Shown piece by piece: positions 1-6,239 of a stretch of 8,407 nucleotides of DNA; position 1 is the stretch's first letter, and each line of letters opens with the position of its first letter. The position numbers and the translations under genes were made by a program. A model generated the notes under the pieces. That model made no database searches. It worked only from the letters and a program-made list of their open reading frames with translations, and was not told the origin of the DNA. This DNA is from Methanosarcina sp. (lineage in GTDB: Archaea; Halobacteriota; Methanosarcinia; Methanosarcinales; Methanosarcinaceae): the NCBI GenBank assembly GCA_017883485.1, contig JADGNM010000095.1:1-8407 (forward strand), given 5' to 3'.

Positions 1-2
1 GC

Positions 3-62
3 AAGAAATTTGAGATGCCATCTCTGGCTCAATTAATCAGGGAAAGAAGTTCATCGAATTGA
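3..62 (+). CDS. Possible 3' end of an upstream gene (partial)
   Basis: One frame is open from the window edge to a TGA at 60-62 and would encode 19 residues ending ...SLAQLIRERSSSN. The composition (amphipathic, Arg/Glu/Ser rich) looks like a plausible protein C-terminus. The next gene would then begin about 22 bases later, which fits an operon. Nothing in 19 residues identifies a family, and an open stretch this short can occur by chance. Frame 1 closes at 34-36 and frame 2 closes almost at once, so this is the only reasonable candidate. Low confidence. Confidence 0.25.
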   Translation, partial: KKFEMPSLAQLIRERSSSN

Positions 63-84
63 AAGTAAAAGGTTTTCACTCAAT

Positions 85-873
85 TTGAAGAGGATACATC
101 CATACAGCAATTTAGTCAGTGACCCGGTTAAAATTCCTAAAGCTTCAGGGATCTCTCAAAACGTAGATGAGCCCTTGATCAAACTGACTGGTGTCTGGAA
201 AATTTATCAGATGGGGGAGGTTGAGTTTGTAGCCCTTAAAGGAATAAACCTTGAAATTTACGAGGGAGAGTTCCTTGTAGTCCTTGGCCCAAGCGGGAGC
301 GGGAAAAGTACACTTATGAACCTTCTCGGTTGCCTAGATTTACCCTCAAAAGGCACTGTTTTTCTAAACTCAAGAGATATTTCAGGGCTTGACGAATCAG
401 AGCTTGCCCTGGTCCGAGGACAGATGATAGGATTCATTTTCCAGAGCTTCAATCTTATCCCTACTTTGAGCACTCAAGAAAACGTACTGTTGCCTCTGGA
501 ATTTCAGGAAGAAGGCGCACGAATAGCCCAAAAAAAAGCATTATATTTGCTTGAAATAGTCGGACTTTCGGACAAGAAACAAAACCTGCCTTCTCAACTG
601 TCGGGAGGGCAGAGGCAAAGAGTTGCAATAGCTCGCTCGCTGGCTGTGAACCCACCTGTAATCCTGGCAGATGAGCCTACAGGAAACCTGGACAGTAAGA
701 CCGGAGATTATATTCTGGACTTTCTGGATAACTTAAATAAAAAAGAAGGGAAGACGATCATCATTGTTACCCATGACCTGGATATTGTAAAATACGCGAC
801 AAGAGTCGTGCACATTAGAGACGGTGAAATAGAAAAAATCAATATACTTAGGAAAAACGAAAAAGAGGAATAA
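85..873 (+). CDS. ABC transporter ATP-binding protein, MacB/LolD type
   Basis: This is the cytoplasmic nucleotide-binding subunit that should drive the permease encoded at 2319-3560. In the 262-residue reading the motifs are in order: Walker [10 protein letters not shown] (68-76), Q-loop Gln120, signature LSGGQ (172-176), Walker B ending VILADE with catalytic Glu197, D-loop NLDS (201-204) and switch His230. The sequence [20 protein letters not shown] after the first strand and the Q-loop context [10 protein letters not shown] are typical of the MacB/LolD/FtsE-like group (COG1136), which works with FtsX-fold permeases. The start is uncertain. The TTG at 85 adds about 30 residues ahead of the usual N-terminus ([12 protein letters not shown]). 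A second in-frame TTG at 175 begins exactly there but has no obvious Shine-Dalgarno; the 85 start has only a weak AAAAGG. The stop lies 3 bases before the next ATG, so the genes are surely co-transcribed. All catalytic residues are present. The substrate is unknown. Confidence 0.93.
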   Translation: MKRIHPYSNLVSDPVKIPKASGISQNVDEPLIKLTGVWKIYQMGEVEFVALKGINLEIYEGEFLVVLGPSGSGKSTLMNLLGCLDLPSKGTVFLNSRDISGLDESELALVRGQMIGFIFQSFNLIPTLSTQENVLLPLEFQEEGARIAQKKALYLLEIVGLSDKKQNLPSQLSGGQRQRVAIARSLAVNPPVILADEPTGNLDSKTGDYILDFLDNLNKKEGKTIIIVTHDLDIVKYATRVVHIRDGEIEKINILRKNEKEE

Positions 874-876
874 GAA

Positions 877-2262
877 ATGAAAAGATTTTCTTTTTTGACA
901 CTTTTACTGCTGGCTACCGCATTCATATTTTTGGGGGCAGGAACAGCACTTGGTTCAAATGGAAATATAAACTCTGCATCCTTGCAGGTAAACCTGACTA
1001 ATCAGAATCCTGACGCTGCCCGTCCTGGGGAACCTGTCGAACTAACTCTGAGCGTGCAGAATGTAGGAAATAAAGACCTGCAGGATATCACTGTTTCAGT
1101 TGCACCCAAATACCCTTTCAGTCAGATTTCCGGAGAAGCTACTCAAAAGAGTATTTCTTACCTCAATGCACGGCAGGATGACAACGATGCGGCTGTCCTT
1201 AAATTCAAACTAATGACTGATTCAAACACCTCTGAAGGTACATATGATATTGATATCACTACCACTGCCAAAGAGAGTGGATCTTCATCAAACACAATTT
1301 CCACTACACAAACTGTTCATCTTGAAATCAGAGGTAAAGAGTACGCTCAGATTGTAACTATAAATAAGGCCAGTATTGATGTAGGAAAAGAAGAGCTTCT
1401 CGAGTTTATAATAACAAATACCGGAAACTCTCCTCTTAAGAACATGGTCATATCCTGGAAAGATCCCAAAGGTGTGATCCTCCCAGTATACTCAGACAAT
1501 ACCAAGTACATCAAGTACCTTGAACCAGGTCAATCCGTATCAGTTTCTTATTCAGTAATGGCAGACGTAAACGCTGATCTGGGACTCTATACTCTTGACG
1601 TAAACCTTAATTTCGAGGACTATGAATCTAAAAATGAAAGCATCCAGACTACTGCAGGGCTTTTCGTAGGTGGAGCAACTGATTTTGATGTTTCCTTCTC
1701 GGAGAGCAGTCAAGGGGAAGTTTCCCTTTCAGTTGCAAACGTAGGCAACAACATAGCATATGCGGTAAAAGTATCGATTCCGGAACAACAAGGTTACAAA
1801 GTCTCAGGAAGTTCTTCAACAATCGTGGGGAATCTTGAGAAAGGGGATTACACAATCGCTTCTTTCAACGTTGCAAGCAACCAGGCTCCAGGTGGAAACA
1901 CAGGAGCACCAGCCGGAGCACCATCAGGTATCGCAAATGCCAATGATGTGGGAGGTAATTCGACTTCATCCTCAATGAATGGCAGTCCACTAAAAGTTCA
2001 GATTGAATACACAGATGCTAAAGGAGATAGGTTAACAGTTGATAAAGAAGTAAAACTCGATCTAACCTCTGGAAATATGACTGCACAAGGAACATCCGGA
2101 GGACCACGAAGCAGTGGTGGGACTAGTTCCTACCTTCTCTACATTGTGGTAGTAGTGCTTGCGGGAGGAGTATTCGTATACCGCAATAAGATACGGGAAA
2201 AGATACAGGCTAGGAAAGAGAAGAAGTCCGTTAACAATAATTCTGATGACCAGAAGGCCTGA
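877..2262 (+). CDS. Secreted, membrane-anchored Ig-like (CARDB/NEW3-like) protein of an ABC operon
   Basis: The 461-residue product has a Sec-type signal peptide (Lys-Arg at 2-3, hydrophobic 6-20, likely cleavage after ALG near 26). An extracytoplasmic region follows, then one C-terminal transmembrane helix (about 418-435) and a basic cytoplasmic tail (436-461). The outer part reads as three beta-rich repeats, about 36-152, 155-265 and 266-395. Each carries the same strand-turn pattern with an N-x-G-N turn (62-65, 181-184, 288-291), as in CARDB, NEW3 or COG1361 'S-layer-like' domains. A Gly/Ala/Ser/Asn-rich stretch (about 336-370) interrupts the third repeat, and a Gly/Ser linker (403-418) precedes the helix. 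AGAGG at 864-868 gives a good ribosome site for the ATG. It lies between an ATPase and its permease, so it probably acts with them as an outer-face adaptor or ligand-binding partner, taking the position of MacA without resembling it. The family is recognised by fold pattern only; the function is inferred. Confidence 0.85.
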   Translation: MKRFSFLTLLLLATAFIFLGAGTALGSNGNINSASLQVNLTNQNPDAARPGEPVELTLSVQNVGNKDLQDITVSVAPKYPFSQISGEATQKSISYLNARQDDNDAAVLKFKLMTDSNTSEGTYDIDITTTAKESGSSSNTISTTQTVHLEIRGKEYAQIVTINKASIDVGKEELLEFIITNTGNSPLKNMVISWKDPKGVILPVYSDNTKYIKYLEPGQSVSVSYSVMADVNADLGLYTLDVNLNFEDYESKNESIQTTAGLFVGGATDFDVSFSESSQGEVSLSVANVGNNIAYAVKVSIPEQQGYKVSGSSSTIVGNLEKGDYTIASFNVASNQAPGGNTGAPAGAPSGIANANDVGGNSTSSSMNGSPLKVQIEYTDAKGDRLTVDKEVKLDLTSGNMTAQGTSGGPRSSGGTSSYLLYIVVVVLAGGVFVYRNKIREKIQARKEKKSVNNNSDDQKA

Positions 2263-2318
2263 AAACAGCATGATCAGATGACCTAAAGATAATAATAAAG
2301 TAAACGGAAGGGTACAGT

Positions 2319-3560
2319 ATGAGAAATTCAACTTACCTCAGAATGGGCCTGAACATGCTTGTGCACAGTAAACTGCGGAGCTGGCTGACCATTATCGGGA
2401 TAGTAATTGGAATAGGGTCTGTGGTCGGCATCCTCTCCCTCGGGGATTCAATGCAGGAGCAGGTGCAGAGCAGGCTTGCCGAGCTGGATCTGACGAAAAT
2501 GACCATAAGTCCCGGGTATACTAAAGCGTCATCCAACATGCCTGGGCCACCTGGAGGGGGAGGGGGAGGTACGACAACTGATGTTGAATTAACGAAAGAA
2601 GACATTACTGCACTCCGAGGACTGGATGGCATACAATACATCGAAGGTGAAATTTCCGGCCAAGAACCAGTAATTTATGCAGCGCAAAATTCAACTCTCT
2701 CAATCACAGGTGTGGATCCTCAGGTCTGGCAGTATATGACAACTCTGAAGACGCAATCCGGAAGATTGCTTGAGCCTGGGGATACATATGTCGCAGTCAT
2801 TGGGAGCGGCGTTGCGAGTGGAATTTTCAAACAGGATATAGGTGTAAACCAGGTAATAACAATAAACGGTAAAGCAGTTCGCGTTGTCGGTATTCTGGAA
2901 GAAAAAGGCGAAGGCGGTGACAGAAGTATTTATATGCCAATCAATGGAGCAGTGACTCTAATTTCAGATGCAAAAGAAGGTGTTTATGATACAATTACAG
3001 TAAAAGCAAAAAGCGAAAGTCTTGTGGACATACTAATGACCAAAATTGTAAAAAAGTTGATGGCCTCAAGGCATATTGCCCGAGAAGACGATAGAGACTT
3101 TTCGTTGTCAGCTTCAAAGTCCATGGCTGAATCCATTACTAGCATGACCTCCTCAATGACCCTCTTCCTTGGAGCTATTGCAGCAGTATCCCTCCTTGTA
3201 GGAGCCGTGGGTATTGCAAACACTATGTTTACCTCTGTCCTTGAAAAGACAAAGGAGATAGGGACAATGAAAGCCATTGGGGCGAAGAATAAGGACATTC
3301 TCATGATCTTCCTCTTTAACTCTGCAATGGTAGGTCTTGTTGGAGGCATCCTTGGAGTTATGCTAGGAGCATGTGTTTCAACTCTCTTCCCAATGTTGGG
3401 AATGAGGATGATGGGAGGAGGCAGTTCAAGCATATATCTTTCTCCCAAGCTAATGGCTTTTGGGCTTACTCTGGCAGTTATTATAGGGATAGTCTCAGGA
3501 GTGGTCCCTGCTTACAGGGCATCTAAACTTAAGCCTGTAGATGCATTGAGGTACGAGTGA
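2319..3560 (+). CDS. ABC transporter permease, MacB/FtsX type
   Basis: This is the membrane subunit matching the ATPase at 85-873. The 413 residues show the MacB plan: an N-terminal helix (about 21-40, with LTIIGIVIGIGSVVGILSLG), a large extracytoplasmic MacB_PCD-like domain (about 42-275), then three helices (about 281-303, 326-355, 377-398). Between helices 2 and 3 lies the coupling segment LEKTKEIGTMKAIGAKNKDI (308-327), which is characteristic of FtsX-domain permeases and contacts the ATPase. The C-terminus YRASKLKPVDALRYE is also typical of the family. The length is close to the usual ~400 for archaeal members; E. coli MacB is longer because it carries its own ATPase domain. GGAAGGG at 2306-2312 is a reasonable ribosome site 6 bases before ATG. 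An odd Pro/Gly run, GPPGGGGGG (76-84), lies in the outer domain. MacB-type proteins do not pass substrate through the membrane core but transmit mechanical force, so this may be a mechanotransmission or efflux device. The actual substrate is not visible. Confidence 0.93.
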   Translation: MRNSTYLRMGLNMLVHSKLRSWLTIIGIVIGIGSVVGILSLGDSMQEQVQSRLAELDLTKMTISPGYTKASSNMPGPPGGGGGGTTTDVELTKEDITALRGLDGIQYIEGEISGQEPVIYAAQNSTLSITGVDPQVWQYMTTLKTQSGRLLEPGDTYVAVIGSGVASGIFKQDIGVNQVITINGKAVRVVGILEEKGEGGDRSIYMPINGAVTLISDAKEGVYDTITVKAKSESLVDILMTKIVKKLMASRHIAREDDRDFSLSASKSMAESITSMTSSMTLFLGAIAAVSLLVGAVGIANTMFTSVLEKTKEIGTMKAIGAKNKDILMIFLFNSAMVGLVGGILGVMLGACVSTLFPMLGMRMMGGGSSSIYLSPKLMAFGLTLAVIIGIVSGVVPAYRASKLKPVDALRYE

Positions 3561-3567
3561 GAGGAAA

Positions 3568-3589
3568 AGAAAGGGGAGCAATCCTTTCT
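3568..3589 (+). terminator. Possible terminator hairpin after the ABC operon
   Basis: AGAAAGG (3568-3574) and CCTTTCT (3583-3589) form a perfect 7-bp stem with an 8-base loop, starting 8 bases after the permease stop. No T run follows directly, though a T-rich stretch (ATTTTTAT) lies at 3633-3640. Archaeal termination depends mainly on U tracts, so the end of the transcript could be at either place. Confidence 0.35.
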
Positions 3590-3727
3590 CAATTCTCAAA
3601 TTTATTGAAAGTTTTCATGAGTCATCCCAATTATTTTTATGACAATTAATTGATTAACTTTTATACTCGCTTCCGGGAATGCTATCAATCACAAATTTAG
3701 AAAAAAAAGAGGGCTCACTGTTTATCC

Positions 3728-3739
3728 GTTTATAAATGA
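3728..3739 (+). promoter_or_regulatory. TATA-like box upstream of the structured element
   Basis: CGTTTATAAATG contains a good archaeal TATA core (TTTATAAA). Transcription would begin about 25 bases downstream, near 3760. A second, weaker box, CTTTTATGTG (3771-3780), would place the start near 3800, close to the 5' edge of the inverted-repeat element at 3812. The core is nearly symmetric, so it could also serve the minus strand. Sequence-only call. Confidence 0.3.
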
Positions 3740-3811
3740 ATTGTTGAAATAACAATTTTATCGAAAAGCTCTTTTATGTGAATGAGAGTAATCATCTAGA
3801 CGCCAATATGT

Positions 3812-3945
3812 AAAAAGGGCAGGACTTAAAGGAGTAGGACTTATGCGGTTGAACTGATGAATGATCTGGGAGATCAGTGACTGCAAAACCGCAAACGGAT
3901 AGGTGGCTCTCAAATCCGATTTAATGAGGTGAGTGTACCCTTTTT
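3812..3945 (+). ncRNA. Candidate structured non-coding RNA (unassigned)
   Basis: A set of perfect inverted repeats is nested in 134 bases. AAAAAGGG (3812-3819) pairs with CCCTTTTT (3938-3945), and ACT (3824-3826) with AGT (3932-3934), closing the element. TGCGGTT (3844-3850) pairs with AACCGCA (3887-3893), and inside it ACTGAT (3853-3858) with ATCAGT (3873-3878). CGGAT (3896-3900) pairs with ATCCG (3914-3918). On the + strand a GA/GA mismatch (3851-3852 against 3879-3880), able to form tandem sheared G-A pairs, sits between the two stacked stems; the minus strand would have TC/TC there, so + is favoured. The element ends in T5, an archaeal-type stop. The kinase gene has its own TATA box 90 bases further on, so this looks free-standing rather than a leader. 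It does not match a tRNA, a box C/D RNA or a riboswitch I recognise. It could instead be a small inverted-repeat mobile relic. Confidence 0.4.
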
Positions 3946-4030
3946 CAAATATAATACTAACTTGCAAACAAGGCCTAAAAAATCAATCGTATCAAGTCTT
4001 AAATAAATAGCATTAAGCCTTAAGTTGTCT

Positions 4031-4040
4031 AAAATATAAA
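4031..4040 (+). promoter_or_regulatory. TATA box of the sensor kinase gene
   Basis: AAAATATAAA lies about 41-50 bases before the GTG at 4081. A start about 25 bases downstream (near 4062-4066) would give a leader of only 15-20 bases. The CTTAA/TTAAG words at 3998-4024 lie immediately upstream, where a BRE or an activator site would be. Confidence 0.4.
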
Positions 4041-4080
4041 TTTAATTCACAACATCTATTGTACTTGATTTTTGTCTTAA

Positions 4081-6174
4081 GTGCGTATAGTCAGTCCTGA
4101 GGGGGAACTGCATATACTACGTTTGTCGGATATTAGGATAAATACGCTCAGGGTAGGAATTTATGAAACAATAATCTGGATAGTCATATTCGGTTTACTC
4201 TACAAAATCAGTCTTGAGAATTACCTTCTATTCCATACTGTGGTAGAATTATTCTGCGTTTATTGCTCGTATGTAGTGTTCTTGATAGTATGGAAATCAA
4301 GGGCTCGTCTGGAAAACCCATATCTTTTAGTGATAGGAGTTGCCTTCTTTTTTATTGGAAGCGTTAACTTCTTTCAGGCCCTTGCTTTCAAAGGAATGGA
4401 AATGTTTCATGGGCTTGATGCCGATCTTTCAATCCAGCTCTGGACTGTCTCAAGCTATCTGGAAAGTTCTTCTTTCTTAGTGGCTGCCCTGTTTTTATTG
4501 AACGATAAGGATAATGATAGCAAAAAAAGTTGGATAACGTATAAAATTAATTGGATAACGTATAAAATAAACTGGATAGTGAATTCCGGACCACTTAAGG
4601 ATATAACATTCACCTGGAAAATTTTTTTCGCATATGGATTAATTACCATCAGTTGCCTGTCAGGGATCTTAATTTTCAGAAATTTTCCGAGCACTTATAT
4701 TGAAGGTTCGGGCTTCACCCCTTTTAAAATTGAAAGCGAATTTATAATTTCTGTCATATTTCTATGTTCTCTGTTCCTCCTATATTTAAAAAGGAACAGG
4801 TTCGGAACCCGTATTTTCAAGTTTCTCGCAATAGCTATAGTTCTGGCAGTTATCAGGGAACTATCCTTTACCCTTTACACCCAGGTAAATGAATTTCCAA
4901 ACTTCATGGGTTACTGCTTTAAACTGCTGCTCTTTTACCTGATTTACAAGGCAATAGTTGAGACAGGGTTTGAAGAGCCTCATAGCCTTTTTTTCAGAGA
5001 ACTTAAGAATAGAGAAGAAGATTTCAGGCAGAAAGCAATTTTTCTTGGGGACGAGTATAACCGGATTTGCAGAATAATAGGGGTAAATAAACATCCGGCT
5101 GAACGTAATAACGAAAAACGTGAGAAAAAGCAGGATTGGGAAAGTGATAATTCTTTCATGCAGCACTTTCCGGGAATCAAATTCCAGCTTGACGAGAGCT
5201 TTAAATTGAAATCCTTAAGTGGGCCTGTTGAGGAAATGACTGGTTACAGTAAGGAAGAAATTCTCTCAGGAAAAGTAGATTGGACGGAGATTATCGTACC
5301 TGAAGATCGGCTTTCAACTTTTAAAAAACAAGAACAATTGAAGTTAAATCCTAATCTTGTAATCGAAAATGAATTCAGGATACGCAGAAAAAATGGAGAA
5401 ACAGAGTGGGTCAGGGAAATTACCCAGAAAGTCTCAGACAAATCAGAGACTTCAGAGAAGTTTCAGGGTTTAATTTACGATATAACCGAACGCAAAAAAG
5501 CCGAAGAAGCTCTGGAAAAAATAAATAGACTCCGAATAAAAGAGATCCACCACCGTATAAAGAATAACCTTCAGGTGATCTCATCTCTTCTCAGCCTGCA
5601 GGCAGAAAAGTTCGAAGACGAGGTAGTGCTTGAAGCTTTCAAGGAAAGCCAGAATCGCATTGCATCCATAGCTATGATCCATGAAGAATTACATGAAGGT
5701 GAAGGTACGGATGCCCTCGATTTTGCAGCCTATCTCCGGAAACTGACTGAAGACCTCTTAAGCTCATATCGAGTCGGTAATGCCAGCATAAGCCTTAAGC
5801 TTGACCTTGAGCAGGTTAATCTGAACATGGATGCTGCAATACCGCTTGGCATAGTTGTAAACGAGCTGGTTTCAAACGCCCTGAAGTATGCTTTTCCTGC
5901 GGGAAGAGCTGGAGAGATCTATATAAATTTTTGCAGAATAGAGACCTTTGCCGCAAGATATGAAATCTCGGGTTTAAAAGAAGAATGTCCGAATAAAAAT
6001 GATTTTCATTACATACTTATAGTAGCAGATAACGGAAAGGGCATTCCTGAAGAAATTGACTTTAGAACTGCTGAGTCCCTCGGCCTCCAGCTTGTAAATA
6101 TACTCGTCGAACAGATAGACGGCTGTATTGAGCTTAAAAGGAATCAGGGAACAGAGTATTTTATACGGTTTTGA
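4081..6174 (+). CDS. Membrane sensor histidine kinase, MASE3-PAS-HisKA_2-HATPase
   Basis: A 697-residue sensor kinase. Residues 27-293 form about eight transmembrane helices. They include a MASE3-like pattern: VVELFCVYCSYVVFLIVW, then FALAFKGM-like text (QALAFKGMEMF, 99-109), then LWTVSSYLESSSFL (120-133). A charged linker (about 300-355) leads to a PAS domain (about 360-470) with GYSKEEIL, a PAC-type end (RKNGETEWV, then GLIYDITERKKAEE). The HisKA_2 dimerisation domain has EIHHRIKNNLQ, with phosphoacceptor most likely His491. The ATPase domain has an N box (NELVSNALKYAFP, Asn594 and Asn599), G1 DNGKGIP (650-656) and G2 SLGLQLV (667-672). All catalytic motifs are intact. GTG at 4081 follows an in-frame TAA directly, so the frame cannot extend upstream, but no Shine-Dalgarno is visible; TTG at 4123 is an alternative. 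There is no receiver domain and no regulator nearby, so its partner lies elsewhere. The signal sensed is unknown. A 7-residue tandem repeat lies at 151-164. Confidence 0.9.
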   Translation: MRIVSPEGELHILRLSDIRINTLRVGIYETIIWIVIFGLLYKISLENYLLFHTVVELFCVYCSYVVFLIVWKSRARLENPYLLVIGVAFFFIGSVNFFQALAFKGMEMFHGLDADLSIQLWTVSSYLESSSFLVAALFLLNDKDNDSKKSWITYKINWITYKINWIVNSGPLKDITFTWKIFFAYGLITISCLSGILIFRNFPSTYIEGSGFTPFKIESEFIISVIFLCSLFLLYLKRNRFGTRIFKFLAIAIVLAVIRELSFTLYTQVNEFPNFMGYCFKLLLFYLIYKAIVETGFEEPHSLFFRELKNREEDFRQKAIFLGDEYNRICRIIGVNKHPAERNNEKREKKQDWESDNSFMQHFPGIKFQLDESFKLKSLSGPVEEMTGYSKEEILSGKVDWTEIIVPEDRLSTFKKQEQLKLNPNLVIENEFRIRRKNGETEWVREITQKVSDKSETSEKFQGLIYDITERKKAEEALEKINRLRIKEIHHRIKNNLQVISSLLSLQAEKFEDEVVLEAFKESQNRIASIAMIHEELHEGEGTDALDFAAYLRKLTEDLLSSYRVGNASISLKLDLEQVNLNMDAAIPLGIVVNELVSNALKYAFPAGRAGEIYINFCRIETFAARYEISGLKEECPNKNDFHYILIVADNGKGIPEEIDFRTAESLGLQLVNILVEQIDGCIELKRNQGTEYFIRF
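4531..4572 (+). repeat. 21-bp tandem duplication inside the kinase gene
   Basis: Two 21-base units (4531-4551 and 4552-4572) differ only in their last bases (ATTAAT against ATAAAC). Both begin TGGATAACGTATAAAAT and are followed by a third partial unit TGGATA. They encode WITYKIN twice, then WIVNSG, in a loop between membrane helices (residues 151-170). The in-frame period and near identity point to recent slippage or unequal exchange. Confidence 0.85.
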
Positions 6175-6204
6175 TCCGGAAAAGATTCGGTATCTGAAAA
6201 ATCA

Positions 6205-6215
6205 CAAAATATATA
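6205..6215 (+). promoter_or_regulatory. Possible TATA box of ycaO-tfuA
   Basis: AAAATATATAA-like sequence lies 25-35 bases before the ycaO ATG, in the 65-base gap after the kinase. A start 25 bases downstream would leave almost no leader, yet ribosome-site words AGGAG (6218-6222) and GAAGG (6226-6230) lie in between. These fit a transcript that starts further up, for example read-through from the kinase gene. Weak call. Confidence 0.25.
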
Positions 6216-6239
6216 ACAGGAGAAAGAAGGTTTCTAATT

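Larger units (their letters stand above)
3590..4080. other. AT-rich intergenic region between ABC operon and sensor kinase
   Basis: No open frame here has convincing protein character. The stretch holds a 10-bp palindrome CAATTAATTG (3643-3652), an A8 run (3701-3708), TATA-like boxes near 3657, 3729 and 3771, the nested inverted-repeat element at 3812-3945, and a cluster of CTTAA/TTAAG words (3998-4024) just before the TATA box of the kinase gene. The AT-rich flanks contrast with the GC-richer core of the inverted-repeat element, which suggests that the core is under selection. Confidence 0.6.

Noticed and set aside
2984..3448. 154-residue minus-strand open frame
   Set aside because: It is antisense to the conserved C-terminal half of the permease and shows no domain or ribosome site of its own.
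3621..3643. GTCAT/ATGAC hairpin as terminator
   Set aside because: The stem is only 5 bp with a 13-base loop, and the T run is inside the loop rather than after the stem.
3643..3652. CAATTAATTG palindrome as an operator
   Set aside because: It is a 10-bp pure AT-rich palindrome in AT-rich DNA, easily due to chance, with no adjacent promoter that it would clearly control.
3853..3890. Box C/D guide RNA
   Set aside because: TGATGA at 3855-3860 resembles box C, but no D box (CTGA) lies at the right distance and there is no D'/C' pair.
3844..3918. tRNA or intron-containing tRNA-like gene
   Set aside because: The stem GCGGTT/AACCGC near TGCAA and the segment ending AAATCCG suggest an anticodon and T arm. 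The loops have the wrong lengths, and there is no proper D arm or standard 7-bp acceptor with discriminator.
3758..3967. 69-residue minus-strand open frame in the intergenic region
   Set aside because: It covers the inverted-repeat element almost exactly, has no recognisable motif or clear ribosome site, and its sequence is explained better by RNA-like pairing constraints.
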